A DNA stretch of 64,000 nt from Ferruginibacter sp. (lineage in GTDB: Bacteria > Bacteroidota > Bacteroidia > Chitinophagales > Chitinophagaceae), in assembly GCA_019638575.1 (NCBI GenBank), contig JAHBTN010000008.1:62001-126000 (forward strand), written 5' to 3'. A model generated the notes under the pieces. The model saw only the letters and a list, made by a program, of their open reading frames with translations. It searched no databases and was not told where the DNA came from. Each line of letters begins with the position of its first letter. Positions within the stretch are counted from its first letter, which is position 1. Positions 7,118 to 15,945 of the stretch are shown here, one piece after another. The translations under genes and the position numbers were made by a program.

Positions 7118-8146
7118 TCAAAACGCAATAGCCTTAAATTTAAAACTGCCATTTGAGTACTCCAATGCAGGCGCAGGAAATTTAATTACATTTAATAACC
7201 GCAAAGCCAGTTTAATTCCTTTTTTATTTGTTTTAATTTTAGTGAGGTCAATATCAGGTGCCAGGTACCATTGCCGGTAACGCTTAATATCGGTACGGTT
7301 AAAAATTATATTTCCATTTTCATCTTTGCCAATATTATCAAAAGCGCCAAACATGCCTTCGGCGCCGGTTCCAACAGCAATATTCAGCCATGCCGGCCAC
7401 TTGCTTTCCGGAAAAAAAGAACGCACATTTGTGCTAAGCCAGTAAGTTTGCCCGTTGTAATCTTTTAAAAAACGTTCTGCAGTACTTTTGCCAAAAATTT
7501 TATTGCTTCTTGTATTTAAAGTAGGGTCGTTGTACGATTTTCGATGAAAAGACATCTTAAACTGAATTCGCTGTTCATCCCATGCAAGTTCCTGTGCTAT
7601 AAGCAAGCCGCTTCCCGAAAAGTTAGCTGCAACGTCTGCCCAACTCCAGCCCCATTCGCTGCTAAAGCCATCAAGCACTTCTATTACCGTATGATAAACA
7701 GGGCCGCTTAGCCCGCCAATCCAAATCCTTTTTTTTCGGTTCATGCCCGTCCATCGCCAAAGCTCGGTACTGGCAAGGCTTTCGGCATATACACTGTATG
7801 CATGCCCTAATTTGTCAATTCCCTTCCATTCATTTATATCGTTAAACACATGAAAATTGCTTTGCGGATAATTCTTGTACCAGGCGGCATATAAACCGGC
7901 CATAGCGCCGCCATAACCTATAATATTTGTTGCTGCAATAATTTTTATGCGGCGGTTTACCTGTTTTGATGTTAAGGTTTTTACAGGCATAGTATCATCA
8001 AAAGCAGGAACAATATTTTGATAAGCATAAATCTTATTATTTAATGTTGAATCATAATTTACCGGGTAGCGGGCAAATACTGAAAGGGAAAATGAGACAC
8101 TTATTAAAATGGCTGTTGTTGTTTTATAAAAACAAAAACCACCCAT
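7118..8146 (-). CDS. DUF2279-family envelope protein
   Basis: With the ATG at 8146 the product is 342 residues with a signal peptide ending near SVFA at about residue 25. The segment with NDINEWKGIDKLGHAYSVY, then WTGMNRKKRIWIGGLSG and FSSEWGWSWADVAANFSGS, is typical of DUF2279, a YfiM-like predicted periplasmic or outer-membrane family of unknown function. The frame is open to a TTG at 8212, but that start lies on the predicted -7 box, and an intermediate ATG at 8188 gives a worse signal peptide. The gene is convergent with the PyrR-like gene, with an 8-bp AT-only inverted repeat between them at 7082-7102. Confidence 0.75.
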   Translation of the reverse strand: MGGFCFYKTTTAILISVSFSLSVFARYPVNYDSTLNNKIYAYQNIVPAFDDTMPVKTLTSKQVNRRIKIIAATNIIGYGGAMAGLYAAWYKNYPQSNFHVFNDINEWKGIDKLGHAYSVYAESLASTELWRWTGMNRKKRIWIGGLSGPVYHTVIEVLDGFSSEWGWSWADVAANFSGSGLLIAQELAWDEQRIQFKMSFHRKSYNDPTLNTRSNKIFGKSTAERFLKDYNGQTYWLSTNVRSFFPESKWPAWLNIAVGTGAEGMFGAFDNIGKDENGNIIFNRTDIKRYRQWYLAPDIDLTKIKTNKKGIKLALRLLNVIKFPAPALEYSNGSFKFKAIAF

Positions 8147-8194
8147 CTTTTTAAATGTTGCTTTGGTATATACAAATGTTTGAGCCATAAAAAA

Positions 8195-8202
8195 CAAAAA
8201 TA
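8195..8202 (-). promoter_or_regulatory. -7 box TATTTTTG for the DUF2279 gene
   Basis: Exact TAnnTTTG on the minus strand. It overlaps the extreme 5' end of the open frame, which argues against the TTG start at 8212 and for a start at 8188 or 8146. Confidence 0.4.
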
Positions 8203-8263
8203 CATATAACAATCCTTTGTAAAGGTATTGGCTGTTAAATACGATAAAGATTATAAGTAAGTT

Positions 8264-8653
8264 TTAAAAACGAGGGATAACAGCCACAGGCATTTTTTTA
8301 CCGTACAGTAAATTGGTTACATAGTTGCTTATTATATCATTGGCAATTTGTGCAGCTACCGATTGGTTTAAATTATTATTACGGTACTGAATTTGTTGGG
8401 CTGTTAAATAAAAGTAAGGCCAATACATCAGTTCATTTTTAGACGGCTTAACCCTTTCTGCAAGCAATGGATTGGGTATATCTTGTTTTTTAAAAGCCAA
8501 TAGCAGTAATGGGTTTATTTTTACCGGTGAATTTTTACCGGTGTTGATTTTTTCCTGGGCTGTTGATACTGATGGAGTAGAAAATAACAGCATAATAAAT
8601 ATTTTTGTTACCATAAGAAGCATTCTCCTATTTATATTGCATTGCCGTATCAT
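8264..8653 (-). CDS. Secreted hypothetical protein
   Basis: The 129-residue product has a basic start, a hydrophobic stretch and a probable cleavage after SVSTAQ near residue 33, so it is predicted to be exported. The mature part is about 95 residues and has no Cys. It contains short hydrophobic runs such as INPLLLLAFKKQ and ends in KKMPVAVIPRF. I do not recognise a family. It lies upstream of the DUF2279 gene on the same strand, 117 nt from that gene's chosen start, and has its own -7 box, so joint regulation is possible but not shown. Confidence 0.65.
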   Translation of the reverse strand: MIRQCNINRRMLLMVTKIFIMLLFSTPSVSTAQEKINTGKNSPVKINPLLLLAFKKQDIPNPLLAERVKPSKNELMYWPYFYLTAQQIQYRNNNLNQSVAAQIANDIISNYVTNLLYGKKMPVAVIPRF

Positions 8654-8657
8654 AATA

Positions 8658-8665
8658 CAAAACTA
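8658..8665 (-). promoter_or_regulatory. -7 box TAGTTTTG for the secreted hypothetical gene
   Basis: Exact TAnnTTTG on the minus strand, ending only 4 nt before the ATG at 8653. The transcript would be leaderless or nearly so if this box is used. Confidence 0.35.
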
Positions 8666-8671
8666 CTTAAA

Positions 8672-8705
8672 TTGCTTTTTTAAATTTGATAATAATTTAT
8701 TTTTG
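8672..8705 (+). promoter_or_regulatory. Promoter of the phospho-sugar mutase gene
   Basis: TTG at 8672-8674, a 23-nt spacer, then TATTTTTG at 8698-8705, fitting the Bacteroidota -33/-7 pattern. The start codon is 19 nt downstream of the box. Confidence 0.5.
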
Positions 8706-8724
8706 AAAGGATAAAACAAATACT

Positions 8725-10449
8725 ATGACAGAAGCTACCCAACAAAAGATAGATAAATGGCTTGCAGGTAATTACGACGAGACTGTAAAAGATGAAATAA
8801 AAAAACTGCAGGCTAATGATATGGCCACCCTGGAAGATGCATTTTACAAAGACCTTGAATTTGGTACCGGTGGGCTGCGTGGCATAATGGGTGTAGGTAC
8901 CAACCGTATGAATAAATATACCGTTGGTATGGCTACACAGGGTTATGCTAATTATTTAAAACAATGTTTTGGCAATGATGTTAGCGTTGCCATTGCACAT
9001 GATAGCCGCAACAACAGCCGTTCTTTTGCAGAGATAACTGCTAATGTTTTTGCAGCTAACGGAATAAAGGTTTTTTTGTTTGAAGCGCTGCGGCCTACAC
9101 CCGAACTGAGTTTTGCCATACGTAAAAACAAGTGCCAGGGTGGTGTGGTTTGTACCGCATCGCATAATCCAAAAGAATATAACGGTTATAAAGCATACTG
9201 GAATGATGGAGCTCAATTAGTGCCGCCGCATGATAAGAATGTAATAAAGGAAGTAGAAAGAATTGCATCGGTTGATGATGTAAAATGGAGTGGTGGCGAA
9301 AAAAATATAACCATCATTGGCAAAGAAATGGATGAAGCCTACCTGCAAATGGTGAAGGGACTTTCCATTTATCCCGAAGTATGTGCCGCCCAACACGATT
9401 TAAAAATTGTATATACTCCCATACATGGCACCGGTATCATGCTGGTACCACAGGCATTAAAAAATGCAGGGTTTACCAATGTTCACGTGGTTGATGAACA
9501 AAGTAAACCTGATGGAAATTTTCCTACAGTGGTTTATCCCAACCCCGAAGAAACAGAAACCATGAGCATTGGCCTTAAACATGCTAAAGAACTGGATGCT
9601 GATATTTTATTAGGCACCGACCCCGACGCAGACAGGGTGGGCATTGGTGTAAAAAACAACAAGGGCCATTGGATACTGATGAATGGTAACCAAACCGCAT
9701 TGCTTGCTTTTAATTATATGATTGAAGCCCGTAAAACTAAAGGCCTTCAGCAACCCAATGATATGGTGATTAAAACAATTGTTACCACAGATATGATTGA
9801 TGTGATTGCCAAACAAAATGGCGTTAGCTGTTACAATGTGCTTACAGGCTTTAAATGGATTGCAGCGCTGATGAAAGAAAAAGAAGGCAAAGAAAAATAC
9901 ATCATTGGTGGCGAAGAAAGTTTTGGATTGATGATTGGCGATGAGATACGAGACAAAGATGGCGTTAGCGCCGTAGCCCTGCTTTGCGAAATGGCTGCTT
10001 ATGAAAAAAATAAAGGCCGCAGCCTTTTCGAAAAACTTATTGATATGTACCTGCAATATGGTTTTTATAAAGAAAGCCTGGTAAGTGTTACAAAAAAAGG
10101 TATGAATGGTGCAAAGGAAATTGCTGATATGATGGAAGGCTACAGGAAAAATCCGCCAACAACCATTGATGGCGCTGCTGTAAGCCAGTTGCATGATTAC
10201 GAACTGCAGGTTAGCACAGATTTGGCTACCGGTAAAAAACAACCCATTCATTTGCCCAAAAGCAATGTGCTGCAATTTGTTTTGGCCGATGGAACAAAAA
10301 TTTCGGCACGGCCAAGTGGTACTGAGCCTAAGATAAAATTTTATTTTAGTGTAAATACAAAACTTAATAGCGCCGCAGATTTTGATGCTACCGAAAAGGT
10401 ATTGGATGATAAAATAGCAAGAATTGAAAAAGAAATGGGCTTACGGTAA
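8725..10449 (+). CDS. Phospho-sugar mutase (phosphoglucomutase/phosphomannomutase)
   Basis: This 574-residue cytoplasmic enzyme of the alpha-D-phosphohexomutase superfamily interconverts hexose 1- and 6-phosphates through a phosphoserine. All four active-site loops are visible: the phosphoserine loop TASHNP with S146, the metal loop DPDADR at 299-304, the sugar loop GGEESFG at 395-401, and the phosphate-binding loop RPSGTEPK at 529-536. Length and the GTGGLRG N-terminal motif fit the PgcA/PGM2-like group, so alpha-phosphoglucomutase activity is likely, though specificity cannot be fixed from sequence. It stands alone with its own promoter; pcm follows after 78 nt. Confidence 0.93.
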   Translation: MTEATQQKIDKWLAGNYDETVKDEIKKLQANDMATLEDAFYKDLEFGTGGLRGIMGVGTNRMNKYTVGMATQGYANYLKQCFGNDVSVAIAHDSRNNSRSFAEITANVFAANGIKVFLFEALRPTPELSFAIRKNKCQGGVVCTASHNPKEYNGYKAYWNDGAQLVPPHDKNVIKEVERIASVDDVKWSGGEKNITIIGKEMDEAYLQMVKGLSIYPEVCAAQHDLKIVYTPIHGTGIMLVPQALKNAGFTNVHVVDEQSKPDGNFPTVVYPNPEETETMSIGLKHAKELDADILLGTDPDADRVGIGVKNNKGHWILMNGNQTALLAFNYMIEARKTKGLQQPNDMVIKTIVTTDMIDVIAKQNGVSCYNVLTGFKWIAALMKEKEGKEKYIIGGEESFGLMIGDEIRDKDGVSAVALLCEMAAYEKNKGRSLFEKLIDMYLQYGFYKESLVSVTKKGMNGAKEIADMMEGYRKNPPTTIDGAAVSQLHDYELQVSTDLATGKKQPIHLPKSNVLQFVLADGTKISARPSGTEPKIKFYFSVNTKLNSAADFDATEKVLDDKIARIEKEMGLR

Positions 10450-10527
10450 ATTTATGGTTGTAAACAACTGCCGGAAAGAATTTATATGAAGGGTATTTTG
10501 CAAAAACAGTGCGTACAGTAATTACCA

Positions 10528-11184
10528 ATGAGAAAATACGAAGACAGCTACCAGCATAAAGGGTTACGAAAAAAACTGATAAACCATTTAAGAGAAAAAG
10601 GTATAAGTGATGAGCAGGTTTTGAGAGCAATGGAAGTAATTCCCCGGCATTATTTTTTAGACAGCGCTTTTGATAAGATTGCATACGAAGACAGGGCATT
10701 TCCTATTAGTGAAGGGCAAACCATATCGCAACCATACACGGTTGCTTACCAAACTCAACTGTTGCAGGTAAAACCAAACGAAAAAATTTTGGAAATTGGT
10801 ACAGGCAGTATTTACCAGGCCACCGTGTTGGCACAGATGGGTGCAAAAGTATTTACCATTGAAAGGCAGAAAAACCTTTTTGAAAAAACAAAACAGTTTG
10901 TATTAAAAAATCAATATCCCACTATAAAATTTTTTTACGGCGATGGATACGAAGGATTGCCAACCTATGCGCCTTTTGATAAAGTGATTATAACTGCTGC
11001 GGCGCCTTTTATACCACCTAAATTGGTACAACAACTAAAACCCGGTGGTAAAATGGTTATCCCGGTTGATGAAGGTGCTCATCAACGCATGTTGCGTATC
11101 ACTAAAAATGACGATGACAGCATTACCGAAGAAGCATTTGAAAATTTCAGTTTTGTGCCCATGCTTACCGGTAAAAATGGATAA
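10528..11184 (+). CDS. pcm: Protein-L-isoaspartate O-methyltransferase
   Basis: This SAM-dependent methyltransferase starts repair of isoaspartyl damage in aged proteins. The 218 residues match the family. Visible hallmarks are the N-terminal helices with MEVIPRHYF, the SEGQTISQPYTVA substrate loop, and motif I at 89-97. Motif I reads EIGTGSIYQ, whereas the usual PIMT sequence is EIGTGSGYQ, so Gly95 is replaced by Ile at the SAM-binding turn. Later motifs (GDGYEGLP, KVIITAAAP, LKPGGKMVIPV) are intact. Whether the enzyme is active with Ile95 is uncertain. It may be co-transcribed with the next two membrane-protein genes. Confidence 0.93.
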   Translation: MRKYEDSYQHKGLRKKLINHLREKGISDEQVLRAMEVIPRHYFLDSAFDKIAYEDRAFPISEGQTISQPYTVAYQTQLLQVKPNEKILEIGTGSIYQATVLAQMGAKVFTIERQKNLFEKTKQFVLKNQYPTIKFFYGDGYEGLPTYAPFDKVIITAAAPFIPPKLVQQLKPGGKMVIPVDEGAHQRMLRITKNDDDSITEEAFENFSFVPMLTGKNG

Positions 11185-11236
11185 GCAGTTGATGTGTTGA
11201 ATACGAATCAAACAAAAACATTAAATACATTTCCTG

Positions 11237-11539
11237 ATGCGTTTCTTTAGTAAGATAACAGTGATATGTAATTGCTGCTTTATTTTATCGGTTGTGTTTT
11301 GGTATATCGAGATGCAGAAACAAAAGCACGGCGATGGTAACCTGGCAATACCGCTGCCCTGGTTAGAGAATACGCTGGTGATACTGGGCTATGGCGCCAT
11401 CATAGTAAATGCACTTTTTCTTATACTATATTTTATTTTTTCTTCTTTTAAGATGAAGACAGCAATTCCCCGTTGGATGATTATCTTTAACATCATCATT
11501 TTTTGCTGCCAGGTATATTTTCATTTCATCTTCAAATAA
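11237..11539 (+). CDS. Small three-helix membrane protein, unknown
   Basis: The 100-residue product has three clear hydrophobic segments (about 6-24, 47-69 and 80-98) joined by a polar loop with KQKHGDGNLAIPLPW. I do not recognise a family. It lies 52 nt after pcm and ends 5 nt before the queuosine-precursor transporter start, which suggests co-transcription. Its hydrophobic pattern and the tight spacing support a real gene. Confidence 0.65.
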   Translation: MRFFSKITVICNCCFILSVVFWYIEMQKQKHGDGNLAIPLPWLENTLVILGYGAIIVNALFLILYFIFSSFKMKTAIPRWMIIFNIIIFCCQVYFHFIFK

Positions 11540-11544
11540 ATAAA

Positions 11545-12321
11545 ATGATACACAGCATTTTAAAAGACAGGCCCACTAAATTGTTCATTGGGTTTACAGC
11601 ATTCTTTGTAGCCAATGCATTAATTGCAGAAAGTATCGGCACAAAACTTTTTTCGATGGAAAAAATTTTTGGGATGCACCCGGTAAATTTTACTTTGTTT
11701 GGTCAAAGCGGTATGTCGTTTGTGCTCACCTGCGGTGTGTTGTTATGGCCGCTTGAGTTTGTAATCACCGATATTATCAATGAATTTTACGGCCCCAAAG
11801 CTGTACGGCGTATTTCATTAACTGCCATCATACTTATTTCCTATGCTTTCCTTATGTATTATATTTCAATTGGCATACCGCCTGCCGATGTATGGCTGCA
11901 AAGCAGCGCCACACAGGGTGTTGAGAATATCCAAAAATCGTACAATGCCGTTTTTGGGCAAAACATGCGTATCATCTTTGGCAGCCTGGTAGCTTTTTTT
12001 GTTAGCCAGTTGGTAGATGTAAAAGTATTTCATAAAATAAAAAAAATCACCGGCGATAAACATTTATGGTTAAGGGCCACCGGCTCTACATTGGTATCGC
12101 AAATTGTAGATAGCTACATAGTATTGTTCATCGCATTCCTGGGTGTGTTTAGCTGGCAGTTGATACTTGCCATTGGTATCATGAACTACATTTACAAATT
12201 TGTAATGGCCATTATTTTAACCCCGGTGATTTACCTGGTAGAAAACAGGATTGAAAAATACCTGGGCCACGAAACTGCATATAAGATGAAACTGGCAGCA
12301 ATGGGCAGGCAGGAAGCTTAA
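11545..12321 (+). CDS. yhhQ: Queuosine precursor transporter, YhhQ/VUT family
   Basis: This inner-membrane transporter of about six helices belongs to the QPTR/YhhQ family, whose E. coli member imports the queuosine precursors preQ0 and preQ1. The 258-residue product contains the family-typical stretch ANALIAESIGTKLF near the N-terminus, WPLEFVITDIINEFYG around residues 69-84, and a late STLVSQIVDSYIVLFIAF segment. The frame is open from 11503, but the ATG at 11545 sits 5 nt after the upstream stop and gives the natural N-terminus MIHSILKDRPTKLF. Import rather than full synthesis of the precursor is an inference, since no queuosine genes are in view. Confidence 0.88.
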   Translation: MIHSILKDRPTKLFIGFTAFFVANALIAESIGTKLFSMEKIFGMHPVNFTLFGQSGMSFVLTCGVLLWPLEFVITDIINEFYGPKAVRRISLTAIILISYAFLMYYISIGIPPADVWLQSSATQGVENIQKSYNAVFGQNMRIIFGSLVAFFVSQLVDVKVFHKIKKITGDKHLWLRATGSTLVSQIVDSYIVLFIAFLGVFSWQLILAIGIMNYIYKFVMAIILTPVIYLVENRIEKYLGHETAYKMKLAAMGRQEA

Positions 12322-12328
12322 TAACTCT

Positions 12329-12811
12329 TTATAATTTGCGATAATGCCGCCTGGCAATTATTGAAAGAGGTAAGCCAATTGCAACTATTAAAATGGCAGC
12401 GCTGATAATGGAAGGCACTGCATTAAAAACAAAAGCCTTTTTATCCCATGCAGGTAAAAGCACTACATTCATCATCAACCAAATAAATAAACCATACAGT
12501 ATAGCTGTGATGATAGTATTGCTTTGCATGAATTTTAACTTGCCATAAAGTTTAAAAAAAACAAAAGTCCAAAACATGGCAATGGTAAAATGAATAAGCA
12601 AACCTGTTATATTTTGGAGTGCAGCATTTGTAATTGCAGCCTCACCAAAAACTTTTTCGGCAATAAATTTTAAAACTGTTGAAGGATAAGTGCCACGCTT
12701 TATATAGCTATAAATAAACGCACAACTAATATCGAGTGTGCCTGCAAGTAATCCGGCTTTTAGTATCAATTTTGTTGAAAAATGTGTTTGCATGTTAGTT
12801 GTTGGCGTCAT
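12329..12811 (-). CDS. Four-helix membrane protein, unknown
   Basis: The 160-residue product has four hydrophobic segments (about 14-36, 65-85, 96-120 and 132-152). Conserved-looking features are the first helix LAGTLDISCAFIYSYIKRG with an embedded Asp, and the segment VLKFIAEKVFGEAA. The pattern resembles YagU/DUF1440-like small membrane proteins, but I am not sure of the family. It is convergent with yhhQ (7 nt between stop codons) and has its own -7 box. Confidence 0.7.
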   Translation of the reverse strand: MTPTTNMQTHFSTKLILKAGLLAGTLDISCAFIYSYIKRGTYPSTVLKFIAEKVFGEAAITNAALQNITGLLIHFTIAMFWTFVFFKLYGKLKFMQSNTIITAILYGLFIWLMMNVVLLPAWDKKAFVFNAVPSIISAAILIVAIGLPLSIIARRHYRKL

Positions 12812-12828
12812 TTTTTATTTTGTTGATG

Positions 12829-12836
12829 CAAATTTA
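12829..12836 (-). promoter_or_regulatory. -7 box TAAATTTG for the four-helix membrane protein gene
   Basis: Exact TAnnTTTG on the minus strand, 17 nt before the ATG at 12811. Confidence 0.4.
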
Positions 12837-12972
12837 CAGGCGATTACATATTTTAAAATAGAAACATTATAAATCTTGACAGCCGGTAAAAGGTTTCCTT
12901 TTTATTTGTATAACTTTATAGCAGTTAATCTCATTGTTTATAGCCAAAACAAACACTTAACCTTCAGGATTC

Positions 12973-15912
12973 ATGTATAGATATTTTTTATTCTTTGCTT
13001 TACTTGTAACAACAAATAAAAATATACAGGCTCAATGCCCTGCTAATATCGATTTTGAACTTGGCAATTTTACAAACTGGGAGTGTTGGGTTGGTCATAC
13101 TTTTGATATGGGTGGAAAAAATGCAATCATTTGGGATCCGCCGGGGTTGCCCGTATCACCGGCTTTATATCCTGACAGGTTTGCCATGTACACTTCTTTT
13201 CCCGGTAATGGGCGAGACCCATTTGGCCATTTCCCGGTAAACTGTCCCAACGGCAGCGGCCATTCAATAAAATTAGGAAACGATATGGGTGGTAATGAAG
13301 CTGAAGGTGTATCTTATACTTTTACTATTCCTGCCGGGCAAAATACTTATAACCTTATTTATAATTATGCCGTGGTTTTCCAGGATCCTGGCCATCCCGA
13401 TTATCAGCAGCCCAGGTTACAGATTGAAGTTTTTAATGTTACTGATGGAAAAAGGATTGATTGTTCAAGTTTTGATTTTATAGCGACCGGTGGATTGCCC
13501 GGATTTTTTTTATCGCCTACAAATACTACCGGTACAGATGTTTGGTGTAAAAACTGGTCGGCTAATTCAGTTAAGTTAGATGGCCTTGCAGGTAAAACCA
13601 TCAGGATATTTTTTAAAAATGCAGATTGTGTTTTTACCCAGCATTTTGGATACGCATATATTGATGTGAACACACAATGCAGCAGCTCTTTCACCGGCGC
13701 TACCTATTGCCCTGATGATGCTTTCATCAATGTATCGGCACCGTTTGGTTATCAAAAATATACCTGGTGGGATGCAGGCTTTACCACTATTTTAGGCAAT
13801 ACACAAACCATCAATTTTACTCCGCCTCCTCCATCGGGAACCACCATTGCAGTAGTTACCGAACCTTATGCAGGTTATGGCTGTGTTGATACTTTGTTTG
13901 CAAATCTTTTCGACACACTTACCGTACAATCTAATGCAGGCAGGGATACACTATCCTGCAACCTGTCGCCTGTATTACTCGGTGTAAACTCTACGCCGGG
14001 GTATGCCTATTCGTGGAGCCCTACAACGGCATTAAGCAATCCTGCCATTTCCAATCCGGTAGCCACGCCATTGGTTACCACGCAATATGTTGTAACCACT
14101 ACTAATGCTGGTGGCGGATGTGCAACAAAAGATACGGTATTAGTAACAGCATCTCAACTGGATAGCAGCATCACTCAAATGGGGCCTTCTGTATTGTGTT
14201 ACGATGGAGTAACAAATATTATGTTACAGGTTCAGCCGGCAGATAGCATACAGTGGTACCGTAATAATGTAGCCATACCCGGCGCTAATCAAACTCAATA
14301 CACGGTTTTACAAACAGGCGATTATTATGCCACGGTTTTTAGTTTTGTAGGTTGCAGTAGTAATACCGATGTAAAATCAATTACAATCAACCCGGCTCCG
14401 CAGGCTGCTTTTAATACAAACACTCTTAACCAGTGTTTTAAAAATAACCAGTTTGTATTTACCAACAATAGCACCATATCTTCGGGCAACATGCAATATA
14501 CCTGGAGCATGGGCGACGGTACAACTTTAACTAGTACAGATGTTACTTATAGTTACAGCATCCCCGGCACTTATACTGTTCTGTTGGTAGCTGTATCAGA
14601 TAGCGGATGTATTGATAGCACTGTACAAGTTGTAAATGTGTATGAAAGCCCGGTGGCAGGATTTACTATCAATACAAACGAACAATGCTTTAAAGATAAT
14701 AAGTTTGTATTTACCAATACCACCAGCCAGGCAACAGGTAACCTGTATTATACATGGGATATGGGTGATGGTAATATTGTAAACAGTAAAGATGTTGTGT
14801 ACAGTTATGCACAGCCCGGCATTTACAGGGTAAAACTGTTGGTTGATACAGATAACAGTTGTCCTGATAGTGTGAGTTTTAATGTTACCGTAAATGCTTC
14901 GCCGGTTGCAGGTTTTACCGTACCTAATGCACAACAATGTTTTGCCAATAACCTTTTTAACCTTACTAATACAAGTACTATTTTTAGTGGTACCATGCAA
15001 TATGTGTGGACGATGGGAGATGGAACAACATTAAATACAACAGATGTATCGCATAGTTATGTTTTGCCCGGCGATTATGTTGTTAAGTTGCTGGTAACAT
15101 CAGATAAAGGTTGCGCCGATAGCAGTATAGTAAATGTAAAAGTTCTTCCTTTTGCAGTTGCTGATTTTTCGGCAGAATCTATTTGCACTAATACCCCGGT
15201 TCCCATTATTAATAAAACATTTAATAATACATCAACCACGCTTAATTACCTGTGGGATTTTGGAAACGGGCAAACATCTGCTGTAGCCAACCCTGTTTAT
15301 AGTTATACGCAACCTGGAACATACACTATCAGTTTATCGGTAAATACAAACCAATGCCCATTACCATTAACGGTTAAGCAGGTAGATGTTGTTATTGAAG
15401 CGCCAACACCGGGTACCAGGTATCCTGATAAGGATGCGGTTATCAATTTCCCGGAACCTTTGCAGGCAAGGCAAATTGGTAACAGTGTGTTATGGCAGCC
15501 ATCCATTAGTCTTGATTTCACAAATAGTTATACACCAAATTTTAAAGGAGAGTTACCTCGATTGTATACTATTAAATTAACAACAGATAAAGGATGTATA
15601 ACCATAGATACACAATATGTAAAAACACATAAGAAGATTGAAATTTATGTGCCAACAACATTTACTCCTGATGATAACGGGCTAAATGATTACCTGCGGC
15701 CTTTGCTGATGGGTTTTCGTACGGTAAATTATTTTAGGGTGTACAACCGATGGGGCAAGTTATTATACCAGATGCAAAGCGACCGGCCCGGATGGGATGG
15801 CAGGATAAATGGTGTGAAACAAGATACACAAACAGTTGTGTGGAAGATTGAGGCTGTGGATGTTGATGGTGTGGTACACAGGAAACAAGGCACTACAGTA
15901 TTGTTACGTTAA
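12973..15912 (+). CDS. Secreted PKD-repeat protein with type IX (type B) sorting domain
   Basis: The 979-residue product has a signal peptide ending near IQAQ (about residue 22). An N-terminal jelly-roll-like domain begins CPANIDFELGNFTNWECW. An Ig-like region at about 390-475 contains WYRNNVAIPG. Four PKD domains follow, starting at F480, F564, F648 and F732, each with a W/YxMGDG or WDFGNG core and a YSYxxPGxY strand. The last roughly 90 residues (PTTFTPDDNGLNDYL through YNRWGKLLYQ to GWDGRINGV) form the CHU_C/gliding-motility-associated domain used as a type B signal for the type IX secretion system. It is likely a surface or extracellular adhesin. A thioredoxin-like gene follows 33 nt downstream. 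Confidence 0.92.
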   Translation: MYRYFLFFALLVTTNKNIQAQCPANIDFELGNFTNWECWVGHTFDMGGKNAIIWDPPGLPVSPALYPDRFAMYTSFPGNGRDPFGHFPVNCPNGSGHSIKLGNDMGGNEAEGVSYTFTIPAGQNTYNLIYNYAVVFQDPGHPDYQQPRLQIEVFNVTDGKRIDCSSFDFIATGGLPGFFLSPTNTTGTDVWCKNWSANSVKLDGLAGKTIRIFFKNADCVFTQHFGYAYIDVNTQCSSSFTGATYCPDDAFINVSAPFGYQKYTWWDAGFTTILGNTQTINFTPPPPSGTTIAVVTEPYAGYGCVDTLFANLFDTLTVQSNAGRDTLSCNLSPVLLGVNSTPGYAYSWSPTTALSNPAISNPVATPLVTTQYVVTTTNAGGGCATKDTVLVTASQLDSSITQMGPSVLCYDGVTNIMLQVQPADSIQWYRNNVAIPGANQTQYTVLQTGDYYATVFSFVGCSSNTDVKSITINPAPQAAFNTNTLNQCFKNNQFVFTNNSTISSGNMQYTWSMGDGTTLTSTDVTYSYSIPGTYTVLLVAVSDSGCIDSTVQVVNVYESPVAGFTINTNEQCFKDNKFVFTNTTSQATGNLYYTWDMGDGNIVNSKDVVYSYAQPGIYRVKLLVDTDNSCPDSVSFNVTVNASPVAGFTVPNAQQCFANNLFNLTNTSTIFSGTMQYVWTMGDGTTLNTTDVSHSYVLPGDYVVKLLVTSDKGCADSSIVNVKVLPFAVADFSAESICTNTPVPIINKTFNNTSTTLNYLWDFGNGQTSAVANPVYSYTQPGTYTISLSVNTNQCPLPLTVKQVDVVIEAPTPGTRYPDKDAVINFPEPLQARQIGNSVLWQPSISLDFTNSYTPNFKGELPRLYTIKLTTDKGCITIDTQYVKTHKKIEIYVPTTFTPDDNGLNDYLRPLLMGFRTVNYFRVYNRWGKLLYQMQSDRPGWDGRINGVKQDTQTVVWKIEAVDVDGVVHRKQGTTVLLR
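14410..15165 (+). repeat. Three in-phase 252-bp PKD-coding repeats
   Basis: Equivalent codons for the first strand Phe fall at 14410, 14662 and 14914, and at 15166 for the fourth, more diverged unit. The period is exactly 252 bp (84 codons). Units 1-3 share QCFxxNxFxxTN near the start, MGDGxxxxxxDVxxSY in the middle and a DxxCxDS turn at the end. This indicates recent internal duplication. Confidence 0.85.
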
Positions 15913-15945
15913 TTTATTTTTAACTCATAAAATTAATCTCAACTT

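Noticed and set aside
9610..10275. Minus-strand ORF of 221 codons inside the phospho-sugar mutase gene
   Set aside because: It is antisense to a gene with intact catalytic loops; its His/Phe/Cys-rich product is a typical shadow of AT-rich coding sequence.
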